Source of the DNA: CAZVWH01 sp964631175
GTDB taxonomy: Bacteria > Planctomycetota > Phycisphaerae > Sedimentisphaerales > Anaerobacaceae
Reading direction: 5' to 3'
DNA: 27,641 bases
Assembly (NCBI GenBank): GCA_964631175.1
Contig: CAZVWH010000034.1
Span: forward strand, 1-27,641
Under the pieces are notes generated by a model, which had not been told where the DNA came from, searched no databases, and saw only the letters and a program-made list of their open reading frames with translations. The translations under genes and the position numbers were made by a program. Positions 8,450 through 15,298 of the stretch are shown one piece after another; within the stretch, counting starts at the first letter, position 1, and each line of letters starts with the position of its first letter.

Positions 8450-9670
8450 ATGGCTGGCATGTTTTATTCGTTGGAGGAAGCAGCCGCGAAGCTCAACAAG
8501 ACAGAGCAGGAAGTAAAAGAGCTGGCTAAGGAGGGCAAGCTGCGCGAGTTTCGTGACGGCTCCAATTTATTATTTAAGATTGACGAAGTAGAAGCTCTAA
8601 TGGCTGACACAAGTGTCCCGGCGCCTACGGAAGCATCGTTACCGTTAGAAAAGCCCGCAGACTCTGTGGAAGTGATGGAACCCGAACCGATATCTGAAGA
8701 AGAAGTGGCAAAAGCAACCGAACCAGAGGCGACAGAAGCGCCCGAATCAAAGCCAGCAGAAACACTGGAATCAGAAACAGCAGAAGCCCCAGAGCAGCCG
8801 ATCGAGCCCGAAGAGCAAGCAGAAGAAGAAAAATCAGCAGCAGAGGAAGAAGAAGAGATTTCGTTAGCTGGTGGCGAATCTAGTGCCGCGGCTGTAGAGA
8901 GCGATTTGACCGCTGCCGACACTGCTCTAACCAGCGAAGGGATCAGTGTCCTCGGCGAAACGGACCGCGATTATCAGCTTACAGACGATACTATGTCAGA
9001 GACAACGATCTCACCAGGTACGACCGGTACAGCGGGCATGACAGGTACAACGGGTGAGGCTTCATTGGAGGAGATTGAAGAAGACGTAAGTCTGGATTCT
9101 TTCGGCAGCGGCTCAGGCTTGTTGGACCTTTCACTGCAGGCTGATGATACCTCATTAGGCGGCATTCTTGATGAAATTTACACAGCCGAAGGCGGCGAGG
9201 AAGGTCAGGAGCCGTCAGCCGAGCCCACCTCAGCAGTAGAAATGGTAGCAGAGGCGGAGTCTGCCGCAGGTGGAATTTCGGAAGAGGAATTAGCTGCGCC
9301 TCCTATTAGTGCCGCTCCGGAGGTGTCCCCAATAGCTCAACCATATATCGAAGCAGCACCGGATGCCCTGGGCAACTCACTTGGCGTTATGCTGTTCTTG
9401 CCGTTGTTGGCTCTTATTTATGCAGGAATAATAGCTATCGCAGGTCTCAAAGGCGTTAAGCCCGCGATTCTGGGCAAGATACAAATGCCCTACATAGGGT
9501 TGTACATTATAGCTGGACTTTCGGTGGCGGCACTTTTGACCTTCGGCGTCAGCTTTATGCTCAGCGGCGGCCTCGGCTCAGCGGGTGCAAAGAAGGAAAA
9601 AAAGCCGAAAAAGCCAAAAAAACAGAAGCCTAAGAAAGAGAAAAAGGCCAAGAAGGCAGCTAAGGAATAA
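8450..9670 (+). CDS. MerR/excisionase-type HTH protein with acidic linker, two TM segments and Lys-rich tail
   Basis: The ATG at 8450 (MAGMFYSLEEAA) is preferred because AGGAG lies 10 bases upstream; an in-frame TTG at 8444 is less likely. Length is 406 aa. Residues 3-50 (FYSLEEAAAKLNKTEQEVKE, then LREFRDGSNLLFKIDEVE) form a small helix-turn-helix DNA-binding domain of the MerR/excisionase kind. Residues about 55-300 are low-complexity, Glu/Ala/Ser/Pro-rich and strongly acidic, with a short Gly-Thr repeat (TTGTAGMTGTTG). Two hydrophobic segments follow (about 306-330 and 344-370), then a tail of alternating Lys/Pro. This architecture is typical of planctomycete genomes. It might tether DNA to the membrane or act as a membrane-bound regulator; no function has been shown by the sequence. 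A weak hairpin with a T-run follows the gene. Confidence 0.8.
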   Translation: MAGMFYSLEEAAAKLNKTEQEVKELAKEGKLREFRDGSNLLFKIDEVEALMADTSVPAPTEASLPLEKPADSVEVMEPEPISEEEVAKATEPEATEAPESKPAETLESETAEAPEQPIEPEEQAEEEKSAAEEEEEISLAGGESSAAAVESDLTAADTALTSEGISVLGETDRDYQLTDDTMSETTISPGTTGTAGMTGTTGEASLEEIEEDVSLDSFGSGSGLLDLSLQADDTSLGGILDEIYTAEGGEEGQEPSAEPTSAVEMVAEAESAAGGISEEELAAPPISAAPEVSPIAQPYIEAAPDALGNSLGVMLFLPLLALIYAGIIAIAGLKGVKPAILGKIQMPYIGLYIIAGLSVAALLTFGVSFMLSGGLGSAGAKKEKKPKKPKKQKPKKEKKAKKAAKE

Positions 9671-9687
9671 TAATCGCAACTTAATCC

Positions 9688-9716
9688 CCGGCTGAACAAC
9701 TTATAGTCGGTTTTCC
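9688..9716 (+). terminator. Weak terminator-like hairpin after the HTH gene
   Basis: CCGGCT and AGTCGG can pair with one G-T wobble around a loop of about 12 bases, followed by TTTT. The stem is short, so this is only a possible terminator for the gene ending at 9670. Confidence 0.35.
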
Positions 9717-9971
9717 CATCTCGGCAGGCAGGATAGATAAATTGTTGCGCAAACCATTCTTAAAATAGGAAAGTTAAGCCTGTTAGAGAGGCCTTCCCCA
9801 ATCCTACACTTTATGGCCCTTCAGTGGTGGGTTTTCATACGTGTTTGGACATTTAGTTTATGAGACATTTTTGGGAAAAAGTTATAAGTGCATTAGCTAT
9901 AAGAGCTTAAGAGTAAAATGTAAAAGTGTCAAAAATGAGCTAAAATCAGCGAAAATTTACAAAAACGAACC

Positions 9972-10003
9972 ACTTTTGATCAAAAATTATCAACTTTTGA
10001 TCA
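9972..10003. promoter_or_regulatory. Paired ACTTTTGATCA boxes, possible enhancer sites
   Basis: The 11-mer ACTTTTGATCA occurs at 9972-9982 and again at 9993-10003. The copies are 21 bp apart, two helical turns, and centred about 70-85 bp upstream of the sigma-54 promoter at 10058. The first copy is part of the 12-bp palindrome TTTTGATCAAAA. Spacing and position fit binding sites for a sigma-54 activator, which I infer rather than see. Confidence 0.45.
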
Positions 10004-10057
10004 CTTTTTAGCGCGTCTACAATTTTGTATTTGACTTGTCCGAAAAAATTTTCTTTC

Positions 10058-10073
10058 TGGCACACAAATTGCT
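10058..10073 (+). promoter_or_regulatory. Sigma-54 (RpoN) promoter
   Basis: The sequence TGGCACACAAATTGCT matches the -24/-12 consensus TGGCAC-N5-TTGCW in every conserved base and has the correct GG-to-GC distance. Transcription to the right should begin near 10084. No gene starts close downstream; the next ORF begins at 10461, beyond a terminator. Confidence 0.65.
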
Positions 10074-10208
10074 ATGCGTCAATGCTTGATCCTGGATTCT
10101 TGATGTCGAAGCGCAGCGGAGATCCGCCTGTGGCGGGCTCAAAATAAGAAGGCAGAATACAGATGACGGAAGCTTGCCCTGCGAAGCCCCATCGTTTGGG
10201 GCGAAGTG

Positions 10209-10250
10209 GGGACAGAAAGCAGAAGACAGAAGACAGGAGACAGAAGACTT
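10209..10250. repeat. AGAAGAC-type microsatellite
   Basis: Imperfect tandem copies of an 8-base unit (ACAGAAGA / ACAGGAGA) fill most of this stretch. It is purine-rich on the plus strand and has no coding frame of note. Confidence 0.7.
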
Positions 10251-10261
10251 TCAATCTTTAG

Positions 10262-10286
10262 CCGGCACGCATGACGTGCCGGTTTT
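10262..10286 (+). terminator. Strong intrinsic terminator
   Basis: A perfect 8-bp GC-rich stem, CCGGCACG (10262-10269) with CGTGCCGG (10275-10282), closes a 5-base loop and is followed directly by TTTT. It separates the sigma-54 promoter from the RmuC-like gene. Confidence 0.7.
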
Positions 10287-10460
10287 CATGCGGAAAAATA
10301 CCAAATTTCAAGTAAAAAATACCAGTTATAATATGCTTCATTCCAGCCGATAAATGATATTGTGGATGGGAAAATCTATGCAAACAATAGAATTGGCAGC
10401 AATTCAGTATATGGCTTTTGCTGCTTTATTTTAGACTTCGCTAACTAGAGGGATTAGATC

Positions 10461-11747
10461 ATGTTTGAAATGTTTGAAAAGGTTAATTTATTCTTCGAAA
10501 AAATTAAGAGTGCAACATTTTTAGACCGTGTCTTGCCCTGGAGATGGAGATCTATCAGAACCTTGAGCTATGATGCCTATTCTGAATATCAACAGTTGGT
10601 GAAATCGCTCGCTCAGAAGGACAAATGGCTTGAGGATGTAAGAACTACCGCAGCTACCCTTCGGCAAGAAAATGAGCAACTCAAATCGAACAATGCGAAG
10701 GTCGACAAAGATCTAAGTGTGAAGCTGGAACAGATCTCTGGTCTGCAGGTAAAAATAGAGAATCTGTCGAAGGATGCTTCCGATCTAAGAGAACAGGTCG
10801 CGACACTCAAAGGTTCAGAGGCCAATATGCTCAAACAATATCAGGACAAGATCGCTACTCTGGATTCAGTACAGAAGCGAGTCGAGAATGAGAGGGAACA
10901 GGAAAAGAATGAAAAACACCGCGCTGAGATACAGAGAATTACATCATTGAGGGAAAACTGGTCAAAACATCAGGATGTCGTTAAAGAGACCATAAAGGGT
11001 ATTTGTCAGAAACATGTTATAGAATATATAGAAAAGGTACCTTTCAAAGGAAGTCCAGACAATACGATAAAAATATGCGATGAGTATGTAGTTTTCGACG
11101 CAAAAAGCCCTGGAACCGAAGATTTAGCGAACTTTTACAAATACATACGGACTCAAGCGGATGGTGTAAAAAAATACGCTAAAGAGGAAAACGTAAAAAA
11201 GGAGATATTCCTAGTCGTTCCGTACAACACCATTGATGTCATTGAACAGCGGTCCTTTAACATGGGTGACTATAATGTCTACGTTGTTACAGTTGATGTG
11301 TTAGAGCCATTAATCCTTGCTTTGAGAAAGATTGAAGACTACGAGTTTGCCAAAGAATTGACGCCTGATGAGCGAGAGAGTATCTGCAGGGTAATTGGGA
11401 AGTTCGCACATACAGCAAAACGCAGGATTCAAATTGACCACTTTTTTGCACGCCAGTTTTTGGATGTTTTGACAAAGTGCGAAAGCGATATTCCGAGCGA
11501 TTTACTACAAAAAGCGGTGGAGTTTGAAAAGGCAGAGAAACTTAATCCACCTCAGGAGAAGAGGGCAAAGCAACTTCCAAGTAAAGATCTTGTTACGGAC
11601 ACAGCAAGAATACGTCGAGAGGCAGAGGCTAAAGAAGTAGTTTTCCCCGAATCGATTCAAGAAGATATAAAAGCGCTTCCTCTTTATGAGGAAGATCAGT
11701 CAGGACAATCCAATCAATTGACAAATATTGAAGAACAAAAGGACTGA
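10461..11747 (+). CDS. RmuC-like coiled-coil nuclease
   Basis: A 428-aa protein. After a short basic N-terminus (LPWRWRSIR) residues about 40-175 form a long coiled coil (QENEQLKSN, KLEQISGLQVKIENLSKD). Residues about 180-320 resemble the nuclease domain of RmuC-family proteins with a PD-(D/E)XK signature: PD at 199-200, then FDAKSP with Asp213 and Lys215, then IFLVVPYNTID and NVYVVTVDVLEPLILALRKI, the counterpart of the FVP...L.LLRTI region in RmuC. The C-terminal 100 residues are charged and not recognised. RmuC proteins limit DNA rearrangement and are presumed nucleases. The N-terminal membrane segment usual in RmuC is lacking. A GAGGGA ribosome site precedes the ATG. It leads a three-gene plus-strand set with a RadA-like ATPase and an HNH protein. 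Confidence 0.65.
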   Translation: MFEMFEKVNLFFEKIKSATFLDRVLPWRWRSIRTLSYDAYSEYQQLVKSLAQKDKWLEDVRTTAATLRQENEQLKSNNAKVDKDLSVKLEQISGLQVKIENLSKDASDLREQVATLKGSEANMLKQYQDKIATLDSVQKRVENEREQEKNEKHRAEIQRITSLRENWSKHQDVVKETIKGICQKHVIEYIEKVPFKGSPDNTIKICDEYVVFDAKSPGTEDLANFYKYIRTQADGVKKYAKEENVKKEIFLVVPYNTIDVIEQRSFNMGDYNVYVVTVDVLEPLILALRKIEDYEFAKELTPDERESICRVIGKFAHTAKRRIQIDHFFARQFLDVLTKCESDIPSDLLQKAVEFEKAEKLNPPQEKRAKQLPSKDLVTDTARIRREAEAKEVVFPESIQEDIKALPLYEEDQSGQSNQLTNIEEQKD

Positions 11748-11818
11748 AATATTAATGGATAGAGACATTGCGATGAAAGCAGTGACAATCTATAATAACT
11801 GTATTATTTGGAGGTGAT

Positions 11819-13093
11819 ATGCCTAGAATAGGTGACATAGAAGACAAGGGAAAGCAGGAATTAGACATAAGTAATTTGCCATGGCTTAAGAAAGGAATCG
11901 GAACTGGTCTGATAAAGGGTGGAATTTACCTTGTGGCAGGTGAACCAGGTATTGGCAAAACAACATTGACCGTACAAATACTTGGCGCCCTTAGCAAAAA
12001 GGGTATAAGGGTCTTATACATTCCCACGGAACAGGGACTTAGCGATATCAAACGTGTGGTGAATAGAATATATCGAGTAGATGCAAAGGGTGCGGAATCA
12101 CCAATTAGCGAGAATTTGTACATTGATACCATAAATGATCTTTCAATGCTGCCATGGTTTTTGAACCATCGAGTTTTGCCTCCTGAGAGTGAATACCATG
12201 GTTGTGAAATTATTGCCATAGACTCCCTTCAAGGAGGAGGATTATCAATAGGGACAGGGGAAAAATATAAGGCCCTTCTTGAATTTGCTGATACTGCCAA
12301 AGGGACTGGGATTACAACTTTGTTTGTCAACCATGTGACAAAAAGCGGGGGAATTGCAGGACCAAAAGCGCTTGAGCATGCTGTGGATTGCATAATTTAT
12401 ATTCGGCGAGCGCTTCGCTTAAGGCCTCTTTTTGTCCCGAAGAATAGGTTCGGTGCTGCAATGCTCGATCCTCTTGTTTTGATTATGGACGAATATGGTC
12501 TCAAAGAATCCCCTCATATAACGGCTGAGGCAAGTACAATATTAGGATACAGCGGCATCGGCGGCGAATTTGCTGAGGCACAGGCGGCTGTATCTATACC
12601 ACGTTACGGTTCGCGCCCTGGGTTGAGTGCACCATTTCTGCCGGGTAAGAAGATTCAACAGCTATTGAAGGTTTTAGGTACTGTTAAAGATATAGATGTG
12701 GTTGACCTTTCTTACGATGTAAGCTGTTACATTCCCGGGCGACATGGATATGCGTCGGTCCTTGATCTTCCGATTATTGTAGCCCTTCTTAGTTCATACC
12801 TTCACCAACATGTGGATGATAAAACTCTTTTTGTAGGTGAAGTTGACCTGACAAAGCAAATTCGAGCGCCCGAAAGGACATACTTAGCGGGATTGGCGGA
12901 AGCTCTTGTTGAGTCGCAACAGAAAAGGATACAAAGTGTCTATTTATCTGATAGATCAAGCGATGAATTCAGGCACATGCAACCAGTGGAAGGCGAACCA
13001 AAAATTGGTGATATTGTAGAGGTTCAGGGTGTAGCGGACTTGGATTCCCTTCTTCGCATTATTTGGCCTTCTTTGATCGGCGATGGGCACTGA
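11819..13093 (+). CDS. RadA/Sms-like ATPase lacking the zinc finger
   Basis: A 424-aa protein with an excellent GGAGGTGA ribosome site. Walker A is GEPGIGKTT (41-49), Walker B is IIAIDS (131-136). HVTKSGGIAGPKALEHAVD (172-190) and the KNRFG motif (208-212) are hallmarks of RadA, the branch-migration ATPase of homologous recombination. The C-terminal 170 residues contain the Lon-protease-like fold seen in RadA (FVGEVDLTKQIRAP corresponds to GE.GL.GE.R). The four-Cys zinc finger that normally opens RadA is absent; the protein begins with a 30-residue stretch up to the ATPase. The sequence is divergent enough that it is probably a specialised paralogue and not the housekeeping radA. It lies 71 bp after the RmuC-like gene and 21 bp before the HNH gene. 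Confidence 0.85.
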   Translation: MPRIGDIEDKGKQELDISNLPWLKKGIGTGLIKGGIYLVAGEPGIGKTTLTVQILGALSKKGIRVLYIPTEQGLSDIKRVVNRIYRVDAKGAESPISENLYIDTINDLSMLPWFLNHRVLPPESEYHGCEIIAIDSLQGGGLSIGTGEKYKALLEFADTAKGTGITTLFVNHVTKSGGIAGPKALEHAVDCIIYIRRALRLRPLFVPKNRFGAAMLDPLVLIMDEYGLKESPHITAEASTILGYSGIGGEFAEAQAAVSIPRYGSRPGLSAPFLPGKKIQQLLKVLGTVKDIDVVDLSYDVSCYIPGRHGYASVLDLPIIVALLSSYLHQHVDDKTLFVGEVDLTKQIRAPERTYLAGLAEALVESQQKRIQSVYLSDRSSDEFRHMQPVEGEPKIGDIVEVQGVADLDSLLRIIWPSLIGDGH

Positions 13094-13114
13094 GGTTCGA
13101 AAGGAGGTATTGGT

Positions 13115-13609
13115 ATGCCACCTCGATCTATACCTCGGCGAGTAGAAGATATTATTTTCTACTATTACGCTAAGTTAATTATTTCACCTTCAGCGGGCTT
13201 TAAAGGAAATTACGGGTTTATTATTGATGCATACAAACGCCTGAAATCTGGTGAGATTCGAATATCAGATTATGAGCGTGAACTCTTACATCTCGCTGGT
13301 ATGCCAGATGTATGTGCTTTCTGCGGTTCTAAGTGCGATAGACCTCGAACGACACATATAATGCCTAGGTCTTTTAGTGTCCAACCAGGGATGCACAATA
13401 TCGTTTACGCTTGTGAAGCTTGTGCTGTGTCCAAGGGTGAAAGAGACCTTGTAGAATGGTGGTGCAGAGATTTGAATAAAGCGCGAGATGAACTTCCACG
13501 CGTTCCTTTAGCAATATATTTAAAAATTGCATACGATCTTCATAAGATAAATTTTAGTTTAAAAAAGAGCTGCCAGGGCTTGGAGGAACTAATGATTTTG
13601 TTGCGGTAG
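13115..13609 (+). CDS. HNH-type zinc-finger endonuclease-like protein
   Basis: A 164-aa protein with a strong AAGGAGGT ribosome site. Its core is an HNH/treble-clef arrangement: C67-x2-C70, TTHIMPRS with His81, Asn95, C100-x2-C103 and SKGERDLVEW. In HNH nucleases the first His pair activates water and the Cys pairs bind a structural zinc. Here a single His stands where HH or DH is usual (THIMPRS), so activity is not certain. The N-terminal 60 residues are helical and unrecognised. It follows the RadA-like gene at 21 bp and so is probably co-transcribed with it. An RmuC-like nuclease, a RadA-like motor and an HNH protein together suggest a DNA-processing role. Confidence 0.7.
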   Translation: MPPRSIPRRVEDIIFYYYAKLIISPSAGFKGNYGFIIDAYKRLKSGEIRISDYERELLHLAGMPDVCAFCGSKCDRPRTTHIMPRSFSVQPGMHNIVYACEACAVSKGERDLVEWWCRDLNKARDELPRVPLAIYLKIAYDLHKINFSLKKSCQGLEELMILLR

Positions 13610-13622
13610 AAAACCTTGATAG

Positions 13623-13859
13623 ATGGCAACCCGTGAAGATTGGCAATTCGTTGAGTCAGAAAAGCGGTGCATATATTGCGGCAGCGAAAATGACCTGCAC
13701 AGAGAGCATATAGTACCAAAGTCTTTAATGATTCGGCTTGCCCCTGCATCTTCCGACGCAAGACGGGGCAGCGGGCCGGAGTGCTTGACCTGCATTATGA
13801 AAGTTCGTTGTTCATCGATGAACTATGAACTGATAACCACGAACAAAAAGGGCATGTAA
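13623..13859 (+). pseudogene. Truncated second HNH gene fused to repeat DNA
   Basis: The first 35 residues (CIYCGSENDLHREHIVPKSL at 16-35) are the classical start of an HNH domain, with the C-x2-C pair and the H-x2-H motif. From about 13735 the sequence changes to a REP-like hairpin, and the frame runs on as unrelated low-quality peptide (ASSDARRGSGPECLTC...) to a stop at 13857-13859. The Asn and the second SKG part of the domain are missing. It starts 13 bp after the intact HNH gene with no clear ribosome site. I read it as a decayed gene or gene fragment rather than a functional protein. Confidence 0.6.
13739..13770. repeat. REP-like hairpin at the HNH truncation point
   Basis: TGCCCC (13739-13744) pairs with GGGGCA (13765-13770), with an inner TCTT/AAGA pairing. 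It lies just where similarity of the second HNH gene stops, consistent with insertion of a mobile repeat there. Confidence 0.45.
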
Positions 13860-13894
13860 TAGATGCAATTATTTAAAATGGACGAAGGGGTTTT

Positions 13895-14134
13895 ATGAGG
13901 GCGAAACTCCGTCCGAGGCCAGATTCCTCGACGGAGTCTATCCTGAGCGGAGCCGAACGGGCTCGGAATGACAAGCGTGAGAGGAAGTTCTACGACTTGG
14001 TCCCGACTTTATTGGAAAAGAAATACCTCAAGACAATCATCAATTGCCATAAATGCGCCAAGACATTGAATAATGGCGATTTAGACAACGATGGAGAAAT
14101 CACAGTCCTCGATATTGATTTTATCCTTCACTAA
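13895..14134 (+). pseudogene. EF-hand/dockerin-like tail on a repeat-derived ORF
   Basis: The frame opens at 13895, but its first third is encoded by a dispersed repeat (13920-13973). The last third reads NNGDLDNDGEITVLDIDFIL, which carries the DxDNDGxIxxxDxxxL calcium-binding loop of dockerin type I / EF-hand modules common in planctomycete secreted proteins. There is no signal peptide and no ribosome site. It is most likely the 3' remnant of a larger secreted protein gene, brought into a new frame. The tail is repeated 350 bp downstream. Confidence 0.5.
13920..13973. repeat. Dispersed GATTCCTCGA...CTCGGAATGACA repeat
   Basis: The segment begins CAGATTCCTCGA and ends GCTCGGAATGACA, with complementary ends (ATTCC and GGAAT). 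I know this style of short dispersed palindromic element from many uncultured-bacterium genomes, where it sits in intergenic and decayed regions. Confidence 0.5.
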
Positions 14135-14162
14135 ACCTGAAGCGGAGATTGCCATGTCGGCC
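14096..14162. repeat. 67-bp direct repeat, copy A (EF-hand tail plus REP start)
   Basis: From GAAATCACAG to GTCGGCC. It matches 14446-14512 without indels, with about eight substitutions, mainly just after TTATCCTTCA. Only copy A stays in frame with the EF-hand peptide stop. Confidence 0.8.
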
Positions 14163-14193
14163 CCCGTGCTTTCTTGCGAAAGCAAAAACGGGG
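14162..14193. repeat. Nested hairpin of unit A
   Basis: An inner perfect stem GCTTTC-TTGC-GAAAGC (14168-14183) lies inside CCCCGT (14162-14167) pairing with ACGGGG (14188-14193). It is followed by CTCGCAATGACA, the end of a REP-like ATTGCC...GCAATGACA element. Confidence 0.6.
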
Positions 14194-14361
14194 TCCTCCT
14201 CGCAATGACATCAGGACCTAATTATGTCGGTGATTTTCATTAGGCGGGAAATGTTATCACCTTCGGTATTTATTGTTCAACATTCAAGCGATTTGTTGTA
14301 GCATTTCGTTTTTATCAAAGACGTCATATATTCCTTTTGAAGATACAGAATCGATGTGTCA

Positions 14362-14395
14362 CGTACGTAAAGCGCGTACGCGCTTTACGTATGAG
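14362..14395. repeat. 34-bp element with 28-bp perfect palindrome, copy A
   Basis: Positions 14364-14391 are a perfect palindrome centred on GCGCGTACGCGC with arms TACGTAAAGC and GCTTTACGTA. The same 34 bases recur at 14725-14758. Copy A is followed by TTTTT, so a transcript would form a terminator-like hairpin. Confidence 0.85.
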
Positions 14396-14445
14396 TTTTT
14401 CCTCGTTATAGATTGTTAAGGCCAAATAAAAGAACTAACAAGGAG

Positions 14446-14512
14446 GAAATCACAGTTCTCGATATTGATTTTATCCTTCACCACATTAGAAGCGGAGATT
14501 GCCACGTCGGCC
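14446..14512. repeat. 67-bp direct repeat, copy B
   Basis: The second copy of 14096-14162, exactly 350 bp downstream. Here the EF-hand frame lacks an upstream coding part and the stop after the tail is changed, so it is not coding. Confidence 0.8.
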
Positions 14513-14520
14513 AATAAAAG

Positions 14521-14580
14521 GCCCGCTCACAATGACCCTCCGCCGCACTACGTGCTTCGGAGGGCAGGCAAACAGCGGGC
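14521..14580. repeat. Nested hairpin of unit B
   Basis: GCCCGCT (14521-14527) pairs with AGCGGGC (14574-14580), and inside CCCTCCG (14536-14542) pairs with CGGAGGG (14558-14564). It occupies the same place in unit B as the 14162-14193 hairpin in unit A but has different sequence, so the structure rather than the bases seems shared. Confidence 0.6.
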
Positions 14581-14594
14581 ATCGCATAGAGGAT

Positions 14595-14618
14595 CATATC
14601 AGTGATACCACTGATATG
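14595..14618. repeat. 10-bp perfect inverted repeat
   Basis: CATATCAGTG and CACTGATATG flank a 4-base loop (ATAC). It could be an operator for a dimeric regulator or part of a structured RNA. No gene lies close downstream. Confidence 0.55.
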
Positions 14619-14724
14619 GTCTAAAGGCAGGGAAAAGGCCAATCGCACCCGTTATTCTATAGTTGATTACTTCTTGGCATACTTAATATTTAATTGGTAA
14701 AAATCGCTTTTAATGTTCACATAT

Positions 14725-14758
14725 CGTACGTAAAGCGCGTACGCGCTTTACGTATGAG
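14725..14758. repeat. 34-bp element with 28-bp perfect palindrome, copy B
   Basis: Identical to 14362-14395 in all 34 bases, with the palindrome at 14727-14754. Beyond the identical core the flanks are only loosely similar (e.g. TTTTCTTGCGATTGATTGTGA against TTTTTCCTCGTTATAGATTGTTA), so the core is under constraint or was copied recently. Confidence 0.85.
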
Positions 14759-15199
14759 CCTTTTCTTGCGATTGATTGTGACGGTAAAAAGCGGATTTAA
14801 CTCATAAGTGCAACAAGTAGCGAAAAAACACCAAATTGGATAACCTGCTGTGTATCTTCATTTGTTCGGCTACTAAAAAAACACATATATCGAAAAATCC
14901 CTTAAAAGATTTGTGAATTTTTTTCCTTTGGGTACGTCACAAAGACACGAAAAAGAACCCCCACATTAAGAAAATTTTTGTTGAAGATGCTGTTTTTACG
15001 ATACCCTGCCGAGCTTTGCTATATGTCTCCATCCCCTTAAAAATGCAGCGAATTTTTTTTGTAAAATGGGCAAAATCTTAAAATTACAAAGCTTGACTTT
15101 TGCGTACCTATAAAATAACATTTTAGCTACTGAAAATATGTTGGATTTGACGATTATAAAAATGACAGATGGCTTGCACTTAAATACAGGAGAATCTAA

Positions 15200-15298
15200 A
15201 TGAAGCAAATTAAGGTTCTGTTAAACGAAAGTGATATTCCTCGGCGAGGGCATAACCCAGCAGCGGATTTACATAGGCCAAGGCTTCGTTCGCCTTGA
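15200..15298 (+). pseudogene. 32-codon remnant resembling the TrpB2 N-terminus, upstream of trpB2
   Basis: An ATG at 15200 with AGGAG 7 bases upstream opens a frame that begins MKQIKVLLNESDIPR and continues to ADL before ending at TGA. This resembles the start of TrpB2 proteins (xLLxExDIPxxWYNIxADLPxPLPP) and the neighbouring gene's own LDENEIPNQWYNILADLP. The WYNI part is garbled (RGHNPAADLHRP). It looks like a broken duplicate of the trpB2 start, or an older gene start now replaced by the one at 15360. Translation of it as an upstream ORF remains possible because the ribosome site is good. Confidence 0.5.

Larger units (their letters stand above)
10084..10286 (+). ncRNA. Candidate sigma-54-driven small RNA
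   Basis: A transcript from the sigma-54 promoter would run about 200 nt and end at the strong hairpin plus T-run at 10262-10286. Inside are two further hairpins, CCGCC-TGT-GGCGG (10124-10136) and GCCCC-ATCGTTT-GGGGC (10186-10202), and a microsatellite. No ORF in it has a ribosome site. The inner part resembles dispersed hairpin repeats of MAG genomes, so it could equally be repeat debris lying between an unrelated promoter and terminator. Confidence 0.35.
9671..10460. other. Long non-coding region with sigma-54 promoter and candidate small RNA
   Basis: About 790 bp without a supportable protein gene. From left to right it holds a weak terminator after the HTH gene, an AT-rich stretch with two ACTTTTGATCA boxes, a sigma-54-type promoter, a region with hairpins and an 8-bp microsatellite, and a strong terminator at 10262-10286. 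These parts are listed separately. The last 170 bp lead into the RmuC-like gene and contain a TATAAT at 10327-10332 without a clear -35. Confidence 0.6.
14135..15199. other. Highly structured non-coding region with two diverged repeat units
   Basis: About 1.06 kb without a gene. It holds two units about 350-360 bp apart, each made of an EF-hand-tail repeat, a nested hairpin and a shared 34-bp palindromic element, plus a separate 10-bp inverted repeat at 14595-14618. The DNA between these blocks has diverged. The last 350 bp (14820-15199) is AT-rich, with several A- and T-runs. It contains TTGACT near 15094 with a poor TAACAT 17 bp on, the only candidate promoter for the trpB2 region. Confidence 0.6.

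Noticed and set aside
8464..8922. 152-aa Ser/Ala-rich minus-strand frame
   Set aside because: It mirrors the acidic low-complexity region of the HTH protein; Glu/Ala codons read backwards as Ser/Ala.
10072..10254. 60-aa minus-strand frame
   Set aside because: It runs through hairpins and the microsatellite (MKVFCLLSSVFCFLSP is the AGAAGAC repeat read backwards), with no ribosome site.
12400..12450. GCGAGCGCTTCGCTTAAG in the RadA-like gene as a regulatory hairpin
   Set aside because: It lies inside a well-supported coding frame and can be explained by codon choice.
14096..14760. Possible CRISPR array
   Set aside because: Only two copies of each block, hundreds of bases apart, with no spacers of regular length and no cas genes.
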